From: Streptomyces sp. NRRL S-87
GTDB taxonomy: Bacteria > Actinomycetota > Actinomycetes > Streptomycetales > Streptomycetaceae
NCBI RefSeq assembly: GCF_000719335.1
Contig: NZ_JOGB01000002.1
Coordinates: 1 to 64,000, forward strand
Direction: 5' to 3'
DNA length: 64,000 nt
Below are positions 1-7,978 of this stretch, piece by piece. Position 1 is the first letter of the stretch. Every line of letters starts with the position of its first letter. The translations under genes and the position numbers were made by a program. The notes below the pieces were generated by a model. The model ran no database searches. It worked only from the letters and a program-made list of their open reading frames with translations, and was not told the DNA's origin.

Positions 1-62
1 AGGCCCACCCCTGGGGCAAGGGGGCTCCGCCCCTGGCCTTCGGCCACCCCAGGCCCGGGCCT
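1..62. repeat. Foldable extragenic palindrome (three-way junction)
   Basis: Bases 1-6 pair with 57-62 and bases 10-16 with 47-53. Inside lie two abutting 5-bp hairpins, 21-33 (loop TCC) and 34-46 (loop TTC). The whole element therefore closes into a three-way junction. It resembles the GC-rich REP-like palindromes found between Streptomyces genes. It may extend beyond the window edge. Bases 63-232 show no gene or clear signal. Confidence 0.55.
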
Positions 63-232
63 GCCTCCGGACCAGCCTGCCATGACGCCTCAAGAGGCTC
101 CCCCACACACCACGCGGGGTCGAGATGGCCTGGGCGCGCGAGGTCGGGCCGGTCACCGGCGGAGCGGCGAACGGCGCGGCGAACGGCGCTCGGCGGAGGT
201 GGGTGGTGCGGAGGGCGTCGCGTACGGAGGGG

Positions 233-949
233 CTACCAGCGCGGCGGCGAGGCGACGGCCCGGGCGAGGACGTCGTCCAGTGCGCGGGCCGTGGTCTCCA
301 CGTCGTAGTGCGAGTTGTCGATGATCGGCAGCCCGGACCCGTACCAGCCCGCCATGCGGCCGTGGATGCGGGCCACCTCCTCGTCGGAGAGGCGGCGGTT
401 GCCGGAGCGCTCCGCGTTGCGCTCCAGGACGACCTCCAGGCCGGGCAGCAGCACGACGGGCAGCAGTGCCGGGCCCACGTGCCGCTTCCAGCCGCCGAGA
501 CCGACCACCGGCCGGTCGGGGAAGACGGCGTCGTCGACGATGCAGGAGATGCCGTTGGCCAGGAAGTTGCGGGCGGCGAAGCCGCAGGTGCGGCGGGCCA
601 GCCGGTACTGGGCCTCGGAGTGGTCGTTCCAGCCGGCCTGCGGGTCCGCGAAGCCGGAACAGACCCATTCGCGCACGTCGTCCAGGCTGATGTGGGCCGT
701 GGGCACCGGGCGGCTGTTCGCCCAGTGCCGGGCCACCGTGGTCTTGCCCGCGCCCGCGGGACCTATGAGGAGCACCGCGAGCGTCGTGTGGCCCGTGCCG
801 ACGGGCCCGCCCGGCGCGTGGGGGACGGGCATCGAGTGCACCGGCGGGGCCACGGGCGGGAGCGCCACGTGTCCCGTGGGCTCGGTCCACCCGTGCGGGC
901 CCGAAGGGGTCTGGGGCACCGGGCCCCAGCCCCCCGTCGCGTGCTGCAT
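233..949 (-). CDS. P-loop ATPase/kinase-like protein
   Basis: A 238-residue protein of the AAA/zeta-toxin-like P-loop superfamily. It has a proline-rich N-terminus of about 50 residues, then a Walker A motif (GPAGAGKT) after a hydrophobic strand (LAVLLI), and a Walker-B-like strand ending in DDA (SCIVDDAVF). This pattern is typical of small nucleoside- or polynucleotide-kinase-like ATPases that phosphorylate an unknown substrate. No transmembrane segment or signal peptide is visible. The ATG at 949 is chosen because GGACGGAG precedes it; the frame stays open upstream to 1102, but the added residues are low-complexity. The gene lies downstream of aroQ on the same strand, separated by about 200 bases, and is probably its own unit. 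The substrate cannot be told from sequence. Confidence 0.8.
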   Translation of the reverse strand: MQHATGGWGPVPQTPSGPHGWTEPTGHVALPPVAPPVHSMPVPHAPGGPVGTGHTTLAVLLIGPAGAGKTTVARHWANSRPVPTAHISLDDVREWVCSGFADPQAGWNDHSEAQYRLARRTCGFAARNFLANGISCIVDDAVFPDRPVVGLGGWKRHVGPALLPVVLLPGLEVVLERNAERSGNRRLSDEEVARIHGRMAGWYGSGLPIIDNSHYDVETTARALDDVLARAVASPPRW

Positions 950-1084
950 CCGCTGCCACTCCGTCCGTACCGCGAGACGCTGATACGGAAACGTTACCGG
1001 ACGGTCTCGGGCGTCCGGTTCGTCCGCCCGACCTGGGATTCGTCCGGCGACCCGGGGTCCGGCACCGTCGGCCGCGGCCGTACC

Positions 1085-1103
1085 GGTGGGCCCGGGGCCC
1101 ACC
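1085..1103 (-). terminator. Short GC-rich palindrome after aroQ
   Basis: Arms 1085-1093 and 1095-1103 are exactly complementary around one base, giving roughly an 8-bp usable stem. It lies 46 bases downstream of the aroQ stop. It is short compared with other hairpins in this window and has no T-run, so assignment is tentative. Confidence 0.35.
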
Positions 1104-1148
1104 CGTGCTCCCGGGGCGAACCGGTCGCTCCGGGAGCGTCCGGCCGGC

Positions 1149-1589
1149 TCAGGCGTCCAGCTCGTCCGCCAGCGCGCGCAGCGCCAGCCGGTACGAGCCG
1201 ATGCCGAAGCCGGCCACGGTACCCGTCGCCACGGCGGCGATGACCGAGGTGTGACGGAACTCCTCCCGCGCGTACGGGTTGGAGATGTGCACCTCGATCA
1301 GGGGCGCGGTGCGCTGGGCGGCCGCGTCCCGCATCCCGTACGAGTAGTGGGTGAAGGCGCCGGGGTTGATGACGACCGGGATCCGGCCGTCGGCCGCCTC
1401 GTGCAGCCAGCGGATCATCTGGCCCTCGTCGTTGGTCTCCTTGACCTCGACGGCGAAGCCCAGCTCCTCCCCCAGCTTCTCGCAGGCGGCCACGAGCCCG
1501 GTGTACGAGGTGGACCCGTACACGTCGGGCTCGCGCGACCCCAGCCGCCCCAGGTTCGGCCCGTTGAGGACGAACACGCGGCGGCTCAC
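1149..1589 (-). CDS. aroQ: 3-dehydroquinate dehydratase, type II
   Basis: Catalyses the third step of the shikimate pathway, dehydration of 3-dehydroquinate to 3-dehydroshikimate, in the cytosol as a dodecamer. The 146-residue length is typical of type II enzymes. Family signatures are visible: the N-terminal [10 protein letters not shown] strand and lid, the active-site Tyr in the DVYG segment, the [10 protein letters not shown] motif, the catalytic His in [14 protein letters not shown], and the C-terminal [11 protein letters not shown] strand. The GTG start at 1589 overlaps the aroB stop by four bases (GTGA), so it is translationally coupled to aroB. It is the last gene of the aroC-aroK-aroB-aroQ run. 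Confidence 0.96.
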   Translation of the reverse strand: MSRRVFVLNGPNLGRLGSREPDVYGSTSYTGLVAACEKLGEELGFAVEVKETNDEGQMIRWLHEAADGRIPVVINPGAFTHYSYGMRDAAAQRTAPLIEVHISNPYAREEFRHTSVIAAVATGTVAGFGIGSYRLALRALADELDA

Positions 1590-2674
1590 GCCGACACCTC
1601 TCCGTACGCGGCGATCAGCATGGCCGGGTCCGGGCCCTCGATGACCGTGGGCTTGGCCAGGCCGTCCAGGACGATGAAGCGGAGCAGGTCGCCGCGGGAC
1701 TTCTTGTCGACCTTCATGGTCTCCAGCAGCTTGGGCCACTGGTCGCCCCGGTAGGTCAGCGGCAGCCCGACCGAGGCGAGGACGGCCTTGTGCCGGTCGG
1801 CGGTGGCGTCGTCGAGCCGGCCGGCCAGCCGGCCCAGCTCGGCGGCGAAGACCATGCCCACCGAGACGGCCGCGCCGTGCCGCCACTTGTAGCGCTCGTT
1901 CTTCTCGATCGCGTGGGCGAGGGTGTGGCCGTAGTTCAGGATCTCCCGCAGACCCGACTCCTTCAGGTCGCTGGAGACCACGTCGGCCTTGACCCGGATG
2001 GAGCGGACGATCAGCTCGGCGGTGTGCGGGCCGGCGGGCGTACGGGCCGCCTCCGGGTCCGCCTCGATCAGGTCGAGGATCGCCGGGTCGGCGATGAAGC
2101 CGGCCTTGATGATCTCCGCGAGGCCGCTGACGTAGTCGTTGACCGGCAGCGACTCCAGCGCCGCCAGGTCGCACAGCACGCCGGCGGGCGGGTGGAAGGC
2201 GCCGACGAGGTTCTTGCCCTCGGCGGTGTTGATGCCCGTCTTGCCGCCCACCGCCGCGTCCACCATCGCCAGGACGGTGGTCGGTACGGCGATCCAGCGC
2301 ACCCCGCGCAGCCAGGTGGCCGCGACGAAGCCCGCCAGGTCCGTGGTGGCACCGCCGCCGACGCCCACGACGACGTCGGTGCGGGTGAAGCCGGACTGGC
2401 CCAGCGCCTTCCAGCAGTACGCCGCCACCTCGGCCGTCTTGGCCTCCTCGGCGTTCGGCACCTGGATGGCGACGGCCTGGTACCCCTGGTCCGCCAGATC
2501 GGCGCGGAGCGCCTCGCCGGTGGACGCGAGCGCCTCGGGGTGGATGACCGCCACCCGCTTGGCCTTGGTACCGATGATGCCGGCGAGCTCGCCGAGCAGC
2601 TGCTCGCCGACCAGGACCTCGTACGCATCGTGGCCGGCGCTCGCGCCGACCTGGATCCGCGTCACGTCCGTCAT
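1586..2674 (-). CDS. aroB: 3-dehydroquinate synthase
   Basis: A 362-residue NAD- and metal-dependent enzyme converting DAHP to 3-dehydroquinate, step two of the shikimate pathway. The NAD-binding region ([19 protein letters not shown]), the segment AVGGKTGIN and the metal-ligand region with [11 protein letters not shown] are all present. The ATG at 2674 overlaps the aroK stop (ATGA) and the stop overlaps the aroQ GTG, so it is embedded in a coupled operon. The length matches the family. The open frame continues upstream to 2803, but that part lies inside aroK. Confidence 0.97.
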   Translation of the reverse strand: MTDVTRIQVGASAGHDAYEVLVGEQLLGELAGIIGTKAKRVAVIHPEALASTGEALRADLADQGYQAVAIQVPNAEEAKTAEVAAYCWKALGQSGFTRTDVVVGVGGGATTDLAGFVAATWLRGVRWIAVPTTVLAMVDAAVGGKTGINTAEGKNLVGAFHPPAGVLCDLAALESLPVNDYVSGLAEIIKAGFIADPAILDLIEADPEAARTPAGPHTAELIVRSIRVKADVVSSDLKESGLREILNYGHTLAHAIEKNERYKWRHGAAVSVGMVFAAELGRLAGRLDDATADRHKAVLASVGLPLTYRGDQWPKLLETMKVDKKSRGDLLRFIVLDGLAKPTVIEGPDPAMLIAAYGEVSA

Positions 2675-3189
2675 ACGTCCTTCAACTCCAGTGCGTCGAG
2701 GATCGCCTCGGCGACCTCTTCGGGGGTGCGGTTGTCGGTGGCCACCTCGACGCGCGCGACGTCGGTGTACAGGTGGCGGCGGGCCTCCATCAGCTCGCGC
2801 CACTGCCGGCGCGGGTTGACGGCGAGCAGCGGGCGGGCGGCGCCCAGGCCGACCCGGCGCACCGCCTCCTCGACGTCCATGGACAGGTAGACCACCGGCT
2901 GCCCGGCCAGCAGCGCGCGGGTGTCCTCGTCGAGGACGGCGCCCCCGCCGAGCGCCAGGATGCCCCGGTGCTCGGCGACGGCGGTCGCGACGGCGGCCTT
3001 CTCCAGCTGCCGGAAGTACGGTTCGCCCTCGTCGACGAAGATCTCGGAGATCTCCCGGCCCTGCGCGGCGACGATGTCCGCGTCGGTGTCCCGGTAGGGC
3101 GCGCCGAGCCGTTCGGCCAGCAGCGCGCCCACCGTGGACTTGCCGGAGCCCATCGGGCCGACGAGGACGACCAGGGGTCCGCCGGTCAC
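2671..3189 (-). CDS. aroK: Shikimate kinase
   Basis: A 172-residue NMP-kinase-fold enzyme that phosphorylates shikimate at the 3-hydroxyl with ATP. Walker A is GPMGSGKS at residues 11-18. The shikimate-binding Asp follows in YRDTDADI (about residues 32-39), the Arg of the [17 protein letters not shown] segment follows that, and the GGG at 81-83 is the second substrate-contact loop. The GTG at 3189 overlaps the aroC stop by four bases. It lies between aroC and aroB, the usual actinobacterial arrangement. The length is normal. Confidence 0.97.
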   Translation of the reverse strand: MTGGPLVVLVGPMGSGKSTVGALLAERLGAPYRDTDADIVAAQGREISEIFVDEGEPYFRQLEKAAVATAVAEHRGILALGGGAVLDEDTRALLAGQPVVYLSMDVEEAVRRVGLGAARPLLAVNPRRQWRELMEARRHLYTDVARVEVATDNRTPEEVAEAILDALELKDV

Positions 3190-4370
3190 CGGATGCGCAG
3201 GTTGTCGAGGTAGGACGTGACGTTGCGGCGGGTCTCGGCGACCGAGTCGCCGCCGAACTTCTCCACCACGGCGTCCGCCAGGACCAGGGCGACCATGGCC
3301 TCGGCGACGATGCCCGCCGCCGGGACGGCGCACACGTCGGAGCGCTGGTGGTGGGCGGCGGCCGCCTCGCCCGTCGCCACGTCCACGGTGGCCAGGGCGC
3401 GCGGCACGGTGGCGATCGGCTTCATCGCGGCGCGGACGCGCAGCAGCTCGCCGGTGCTCAGGCCGCCCTCGGTGCCGCCGGCGCGGCCGGAGGTGCGCTT
3501 GATGCCCTCGGGGGTGGTGACGATCTCGTCGTGCGCCTTGGAGCCGGGCACGCGCGCCAGCTCGAAGCCGTCGCCGACCTCCACGCCCTTGATGGCCTGG
3601 ATGCCCATGAGGGCGGCCGCGAGGCGGGCGTCGAGACGCCGGTCCCAGTGCACGTGGGAGCCGAGGCCGACGGGCACGCCGTAGGCGAGGACCTCGACGA
3701 CGCCGCCGAGGGTGTCGCCGTCCTTGTGGGCCTGGTCGATCTCGGCGACCATCGCCTTGCTCGCGTCCGCGTCCAGGCAGCGCACCGGGTCCGCGTCGAG
3801 CTTCTCGACGTCGGCGGGGGTCGGGTAGAGGCCGTACGGGGCCCTGGCCGCGGCCAGCTCCACCACGTGGGAGACGATCTCGATGCCGGCGGCCTCCTTG
3901 AGGAAGGACCGGGCGACCGCGCCGAGGGCCACCCGGGCGGCGGTCTCGCGGGCGCTGGCGCGCTCCAGGATCGGGCGGGCCTCGTCGAAGCCGTACTTCT
4001 GCATGCCCGCGAGATCGGCGTGGCCGGGGCGCGGGCGGGTCAGCGGCGCGTTGCGGCCGGTCTCCTTGAGCTCCGCCGGGTCCACCGGGTCGGCGGACAT
4101 GACCTTCTCCCACTTGGGCCACTCGGTGTTGCCGACCATGACGGCCACCGGCGAGCCGAGGCTGAGTCCGTGGCGGACCCCGCCCAGGAAGGTGACCTCG
4201 TCCTGCTCGAACTTCATGCGGGCACCGCGGCCATAGCCGAGGCGTCGCCGTGCGAGGTGGTCGGCCACCAGCTCGGTGGTGACCGGGACGCCGGCGGGAA
4301 GGCCCTCCAGCGTCGCCACCAGCGCGGGTCCGTGCGACTCCCCAGCGGTCAGCCAACGCAACCTGCTCAA
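3186..4370 (-). CDS. aroC: Chorismate synthase
   Basis: A 394-residue FMN-dependent enzyme that makes chorismate from 5-enolpyruvylshikimate 3-phosphate, the branch point to aromatic amino acids, folate and menaquinone. The N-terminal signature [10 protein letters not shown] at residues 9-18 is present, as are the [16 protein letters not shown] segment, the [11 protein letters not shown] motif and a C-terminal Asp-rich helix. The stop overlaps the aroK GTG. It is the first gene of the aroC-K-B-Q run, with 114 bases separating it from the upstream small membrane protein. Confidence 0.97.
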   Translation of the reverse strand: MSRLRWLTAGESHGPALVATLEGLPAGVPVTTELVADHLARRRLGYGRGARMKFEQDEVTFLGGVRHGLSLGSPVAVMVGNTEWPKWEKVMSADPVDPAELKETGRNAPLTRPRPGHADLAGMQKYGFDEARPILERASARETAARVALGAVARSFLKEAAGIEIVSHVVELAAARAPYGLYPTPADVEKLDADPVRCLDADASKAMVAEIDQAHKDGDTLGGVVEVLAYGVPVGLGSHVHWDRRLDARLAAALMGIQAIKGVEVGDGFELARVPGSKAHDEIVTTPEGIKRTSGRAGGTEGGLSTGELLRVRAAMKPIATVPRALATVDVATGEAAAAHHQRSDVCAVPAAGIVAEAMVALVLADAVVEKFGGDSVAETRRNVTSYLDNLRIR

Positions 4371-4484
4371 CGATGCTCCTCATGCTCGCGCCTCGACGTG
4401 CTGCGGCGCGGCCGGGTGCGCGGCCCTGGCCCGCCTGCCCCCGATCCTCCCATGCCGGGGAGGCTGTCTCGATCTCCGGTCCAG

Positions 4485-4727
4485 CTATTGGACGCCCGTC
4501 TCGCCCCCGGGGTCGTCCTGCACCCCTGCCGGGGCCGCCGACCGACGGCGCAGCGCCGCGCGGATCGCCGTGTAGGCGATGATCCCGGCCACGAGGCCGA
4601 GCACCGTGTACGCCACCCAGGCCGGCCCGTCGCCGAACACCAGGCGGCCGAGCCCGACGACGACCCGCCCCCCGTCGAACAGCAGATCGGCCTTCGAGGC
4701 CAGTACCTGGCCCGCCTCCGTACCCAT
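4485..4727 (-). CDS. Small membrane protein of unknown function
   Basis: An 80-residue protein with one clear membrane segment (WVAYTVLGLVAGIIAYTAI, about residues 37-55) followed by Arg-rich residues and an acidic, disordered tail; an earlier amphipathic stretch may contact the membrane. GGGGGAG lies just upstream of the ATG, supporting the start. It is located between aroE and aroC on the same strand. No domain is recognised, and its position inside the aro cluster need not imply a metabolic role. Confidence 0.72.
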   Translation of the reverse strand: MGTEAGQVLASKADLLFDGGRVVVGLGRLVFGDGPAWVAYTVLGLVAGIIAYTAIRAALRRRSAAPAGVQDDPGGETGVQ

Positions 4728-4761
4728 ACCACTCCCCCGTGCGTCGTCGCAGGTGGGAAGC

Positions 4762-5589
4762 CTACCGAGCGGTCAGGGCCTGCTCTCCGGCGGCCCTCAT
4801 CGCGGCCAGCGGGCCGGGCCGGCCGGTCATCTGCTCGACCTGCAGGACGGCCTGGTGGACCAGCAGGTCCAGACCGCCGAGGAGCTTCCCGCCACGCCCG
4901 TCCCAGGCGGCCGCGAGAGCGGTGGGCCAGGGCTCGTACAGCACGTCGAAGAGCGTGCCGGGGGCCTCCGGCACGTGCGCCGCCAGGGCGTCGGTGGTGC
5001 CGGCCGGGGTGGTCGCGATCACCAGCGGCGCCGTCAGCGCCTCGGCCGCGTCCGACCAGGCGGCGGTGCGGACGGCCACGCCGAGCCGCTCGCCCCACCG
5101 GCGCATCTCGTCGGCGCGGGCCTCGCTGCGCACGTACGCCGTCACCTCTCCCGTGCAGACGCGGGAGAGGGCGGCCAGCGCGGAGGAGGCGGTGGCGCCG
5201 GCGCCCAGGACCGCCGCGGACGCGACCTCCTCCACCCCGCGCTCGTGCAGGGCGGCCACGATCCCGGGGATGTCGGTGTTGTCGCCGAGGCGCCGGCCGT
5301 CGTCGGTGAGGACGACGGTGTTGACCGCTTCGACGGAGCGGGCGGTCTCGCTGACCTCGTCGAGCAGCGGGATGACCGCACGCTTGAGCGGCATCGTGAG
5401 GGACAGGCCCGCCCAGGTGGCGTCCAGGCCCTCGACGAACGCGGGGAGCGCGGCCTCGTCGACCTCGAAGCGGTCGTACGACCAGTCGTCGAGGCCGAGC
5501 TCCCGGTAGGCGGCGCGGTGCAGCACCGGCGAGAGGGAGTGCTCGATGGGTGATCCGAGAACCGCCGCTCGCCTGGCTGCCTGCCGCAC
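4762..5589 (-). CDS. aroE: Shikimate dehydrogenase
   Basis: A 275-residue NADPH-dependent oxidoreductase that reduces 3-dehydroshikimate to shikimate. The substrate-binding N-terminal motif GSPIEHSLSPVLH is at residues 12-24. The catalytic Lys is in LTMPLKRAV, the Asn/Asp pair in EAVNTV and NTDIPG, and the Rossmann glycine loop in VLGAGATASSALAAL. The start is a GTG at 5589, four bases after the mltG stop, so it is probably co-transcribed with mltG. Confidence 0.95.
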   Translation of the reverse strand: MRQAARRAAVLGSPIEHSLSPVLHRAAYRELGLDDWSYDRFEVDEAALPAFVEGLDATWAGLSLTMPLKRAVIPLLDEVSETARSVEAVNTVVLTDDGRRLGDNTDIPGIVAALHERGVEEVASAAVLGAGATASSALAALSRVCTGEVTAYVRSEARADEMRRWGERLGVAVRTAAWSDAAEALTAPLVIATTPAGTTDALAAHVPEAPGTLFDVLYEPWPTALAAAWDGRGGKLLGGLDLLVHQAVLQVEQMTGRPGPLAAMRAAGEQALTAR

Positions 5590-5593
5590 GTGT

Positions 5594-7381
5594 CTACCCT
5601 CCGCTGTTCTGCTGCTGATACTTCGCCCGGTTGCGGTTCTGCTCTTCGTTCGTCGCCGCGAACAGGGTCTTGTCCTTCAATGAGACGAAGTAGTACCACG
5701 GGCCCGCCGCCGGGTTGACGGCGGAGTGCAGGGCCTCTTCGCCGGGGTTGCCGATCGGACCGGCCGGCAGACCGTGGACCCAGTAGGTGTTGTACGGGTC
5801 GTGGACCTTGCGCAGTTCGTCGACGGAACCCACGTTCAGGGTGCTGGAGTTCCGGATGTAGTTCACCGTGGAGTCGAAGTCGAGCAGCCCGTAGGTCTCG
5901 GTGTTGTTCGGCTTCAGGCGGTTGTAGACGACCCTGGCGATCTTGTCATAGTCGGGCTTGTTGTTGCCCTCCGCCTGCACGAGGCTGGCCACGGTGATCA
6001 GGTCGAGCGGCGACTTCAGGCCCAGGGACTTCGCCTTGGCCTCGTCGAAGCCGAGGCCCTCGTAGTTCGCGACGGCGTTGGTCACCATCTTCTTGAGCAG
6101 CTTGTCAGGGGTGTCCGACTTGGCGACGTCGTAGCGCTGCGGGTACAGGAAGCCCTCGAGCGGGTCCTTGATGTCCTTCGCGTTCAGGGCCCAGGCGGGC
6201 AGGCCGAGGTTCTTGGCCTCCTTCTTCGCGACCGCGGCGGTCGTGCCCGGGGAGAGCTTCAGGCGCTGGTCGATCTTGGCGTAGACCTCCTTGTTGCGCA
6301 TGCCCGGGTTCACCATGACGAGCTTCTGGGCGTCGCCGCTGACCATCATCGTGACGGCGGACGCCGCCGACATCTCCTTGTGCAGCGTGTACTGGCCGGG
6401 CTGCACGGCCTTCTTGCTGTCCTGCGCCGCCGACGCGAACGCCTCGGCGCTCTTGACCACGCCGGCGTCCTTGAGCACCTGGCCGATGGCGAGCAGGCCG
6501 GAGCCCGGCTTGATCTCGACCTCGACCGAGCCGCTGCCCTCGCCGGTGTAGTCCTCCGGGGCGCCGAACTTCGCCTTCAGGAAGTCGTAGCCGTAGTAGC
6601 CGATGCCACCGACGCCGCCGACCAGGACGACGGCCACGATGAGGCAGGCCATGCCGTTGCGGCCCTTCCTGGGCTTGCGCCCGCCGCCCCGGCCGTTGCG
6701 GCGGCCCCGGCCGCCGCGGCCGCCGTCGTCGCCGTCCTCGTCCTCGTCCTCCCCGCCGCCGGCGAAGAACGCGTGCTCGGGCTCTTCGGTGCGTACGGCC
6801 GCGTCGTCCTCGGCGGCCGGCTCCTCCGGCGACTCCTGCCACTCGCCGGCCGGCTCGGGCACCACGTGGCGCCGGTTGGGCGGCTGCGGCGGCGGGTAGG
6901 CCTCGGCCGTGGGGTACAGGTCGGGGGCCTCGCCGGGGTAGCCGCCGGGCTGCTGGGCGCCGTAGGGATCCGGGGCGCCACCGGTCCAGGAACCGGTGTC
7001 CCAGCTGCCCGTGCCGCCGCCCTGGTACTGCTCGCCGCCCATCGGCTGCTGCCGGGGCTGGCCGGCGTACGTCTGGTGGCCCTGGTGCTGGCCGGGGTAC
7101 GGCTGCTGGGGCTGCTGCGGATGCGGCTGCTGCGCGTACCCCGGGTGCTGGGCGTACTGCTGGTGCTGCTGGTCGTACTGGCCCTGCTGCTGGTACTGGT
7201 CCTGCTGGGCGTACTGGTCCTGCGGCTGGAACGGCTGCTGCTGCGGGTAGTGCTGCGGAGCGCCGCCGGTGGCCTGGTGGTGGCCGGTCTGGGCATGCTG
7301 CCCGGTCCACCCCGGGTCCCCGTACAAGGGGTCGTCAGGGTGCCACGGTTCGGGGCCGGTGCCCCGCCCATACTCAGTCAT
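5594..7381 (-). CDS. mltG: Endolytic transglycosylase MltG (YceG family)
   Basis: A 595-residue bitopic membrane protein that cleaves nascent peptidoglycan glycan strands and terminates their elongation. The first 240 residues are cytoplasmic and of low complexity: a Gln/Pro/Tyr-rich stretch at about 40-120, then acidic and Arg/Gly-rich tracts. One transmembrane helix lies at about 244-264. The C-terminal YceG domain carries the catalytic-Glu segment (SLVQAEGNN) and the conserved YNTYWVHGLPAGPIGNPG and NPAAGPWYYFVS motifs. The long disordered N-terminus is common in streptomycetes and may recruit divisome partners. It is followed closely by aroE; 124 bases separate it from ruvX upstream. Confidence 0.94.
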   Translation of the reverse strand: MTEYGRGTGPEPWHPDDPLYGDPGWTGQHAQTGHHQATGGAPQHYPQQQPFQPQDQYAQQDQYQQQGQYDQQHQQYAQHPGYAQQPHPQQPQQPYPGQHQGHQTYAGQPRQQPMGGEQYQGGGTGSWDTGSWTGGAPDPYGAQQPGGYPGEAPDLYPTAEAYPPPQPPNRRHVVPEPAGEWQESPEEPAAEDDAAVRTEEPEHAFFAGGGEDEDEDGDDGGRGGRGRRNGRGGGRKPRKGRNGMACLIVAVVLVGGVGGIGYYGYDFLKAKFGAPEDYTGEGSGSVEVEIKPGSGLLAIGQVLKDAGVVKSAEAFASAAQDSKKAVQPGQYTLHKEMSAASAVTMMVSGDAQKLVMVNPGMRNKEVYAKIDQRLKLSPGTTAAVAKKEAKNLGLPAWALNAKDIKDPLEGFLYPQRYDVAKSDTPDKLLKKMVTNAVANYEGLGFDEAKAKSLGLKSPLDLITVASLVQAEGNNKPDYDKIARVVYNRLKPNNTETYGLLDFDSTVNYIRNSSTLNVGSVDELRKVHDPYNTYWVHGLPAGPIGNPGEEALHSAVNPAAGPWYYFVSLKDKTLFAATNEEQNRNRAKYQQQNSGG

Positions 7382-7505
7382 CGGTCTCCCGGAGCCGCGA
7401 GACGGTAGGCCGGGGCATGGTTACCCCGGCTTCCGGTCCGCCTCATCCATGGGCGACGGCTGTTCGAAAAGCCGCCACATGGCGCGGAACGTTACCGTAC
7501 CGCGA

Positions 7506-7976
7506 TCAGATGACCACTTCGACGCACTCGCCAGGCGGATTACCTGATACCCGTTCGGTCTCAAGAGCGTTCTGAAGGATGATCACAGCGGCGGCCTGGT
7601 CGATCACAGAGCGGCCCTTCTTCGCGTTCTTGCCGGAGGCCCGCAGGCCCTGGGCGGCGGTGACCGTGGTCATCCGCTCGTCCACCAGACGGACCGTCAC
7701 GGGCTTGATGCCCTTGGCCAGTTCACCGGCGAAGGCGCGCACCTTGGCCGCGGCCGGACCCTCCCGCCCGCTGAGCGAGCGGGGCAGTCCGACCACGACT
7801 TCGAGGGGCTCGTACTCCTCGACGAGCTGGCGCAGCCGCCGGTGGGCGGCCGGGACGTCACGTCCCGGCACGGTCTCCACCGGCGTGGCGAGCACCCCGT
7901 CGGGGTCGCACGAGGCGACCCCGATGCGGGCGTCCCCGACGTCGATCGCGAGTCGACGTCCGCGGCGAAGCGTCAT
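7506..7976 (-). CDS. ruvX: Putative Holliday junction resolvase / pre-16S rRNA nuclease (YqgF)
   Basis: A 156-residue RNase-H-fold nuclease. The first acidic residue is in AIDVGDARIGVA, the central GLPRSLSG strand is typical of YqgF, and the VDERMTTVTA segment supplies the further catalytic Glu. The family matures 16S rRNA 5' ends in several bacteria and was originally proposed to resolve Holliday junctions; the sequence cannot decide between them. It starts two bases after the alaS stop and so is coupled to alaS. The alaS-ruvX-mltG-aroE order is conserved in actinobacteria. Confidence 0.93.
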   Translation of the reverse strand: MTLRRGRRLAIDVGDARIGVASCDPDGVLATPVETVPGRDVPAAHRRLRQLVEEYEPLEVVVGLPRSLSGREGPAAAKVRAFAGELAKGIKPVTVRLVDERMTTVTAAQGLRASGKNAKKGRSVIDQAAAVIILQNALETERVSGNPPGECVEVVI

Positions 7977-7978
7977 CG

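Noticed and set aside
125..1243. Plus-strand 372-codon frame over the P-loop ATPase
   Set aside because: The minus-strand gene has a Walker A motif and a good ribosome site; the plus frame is Arg/Gly/Val-rich with no motif.
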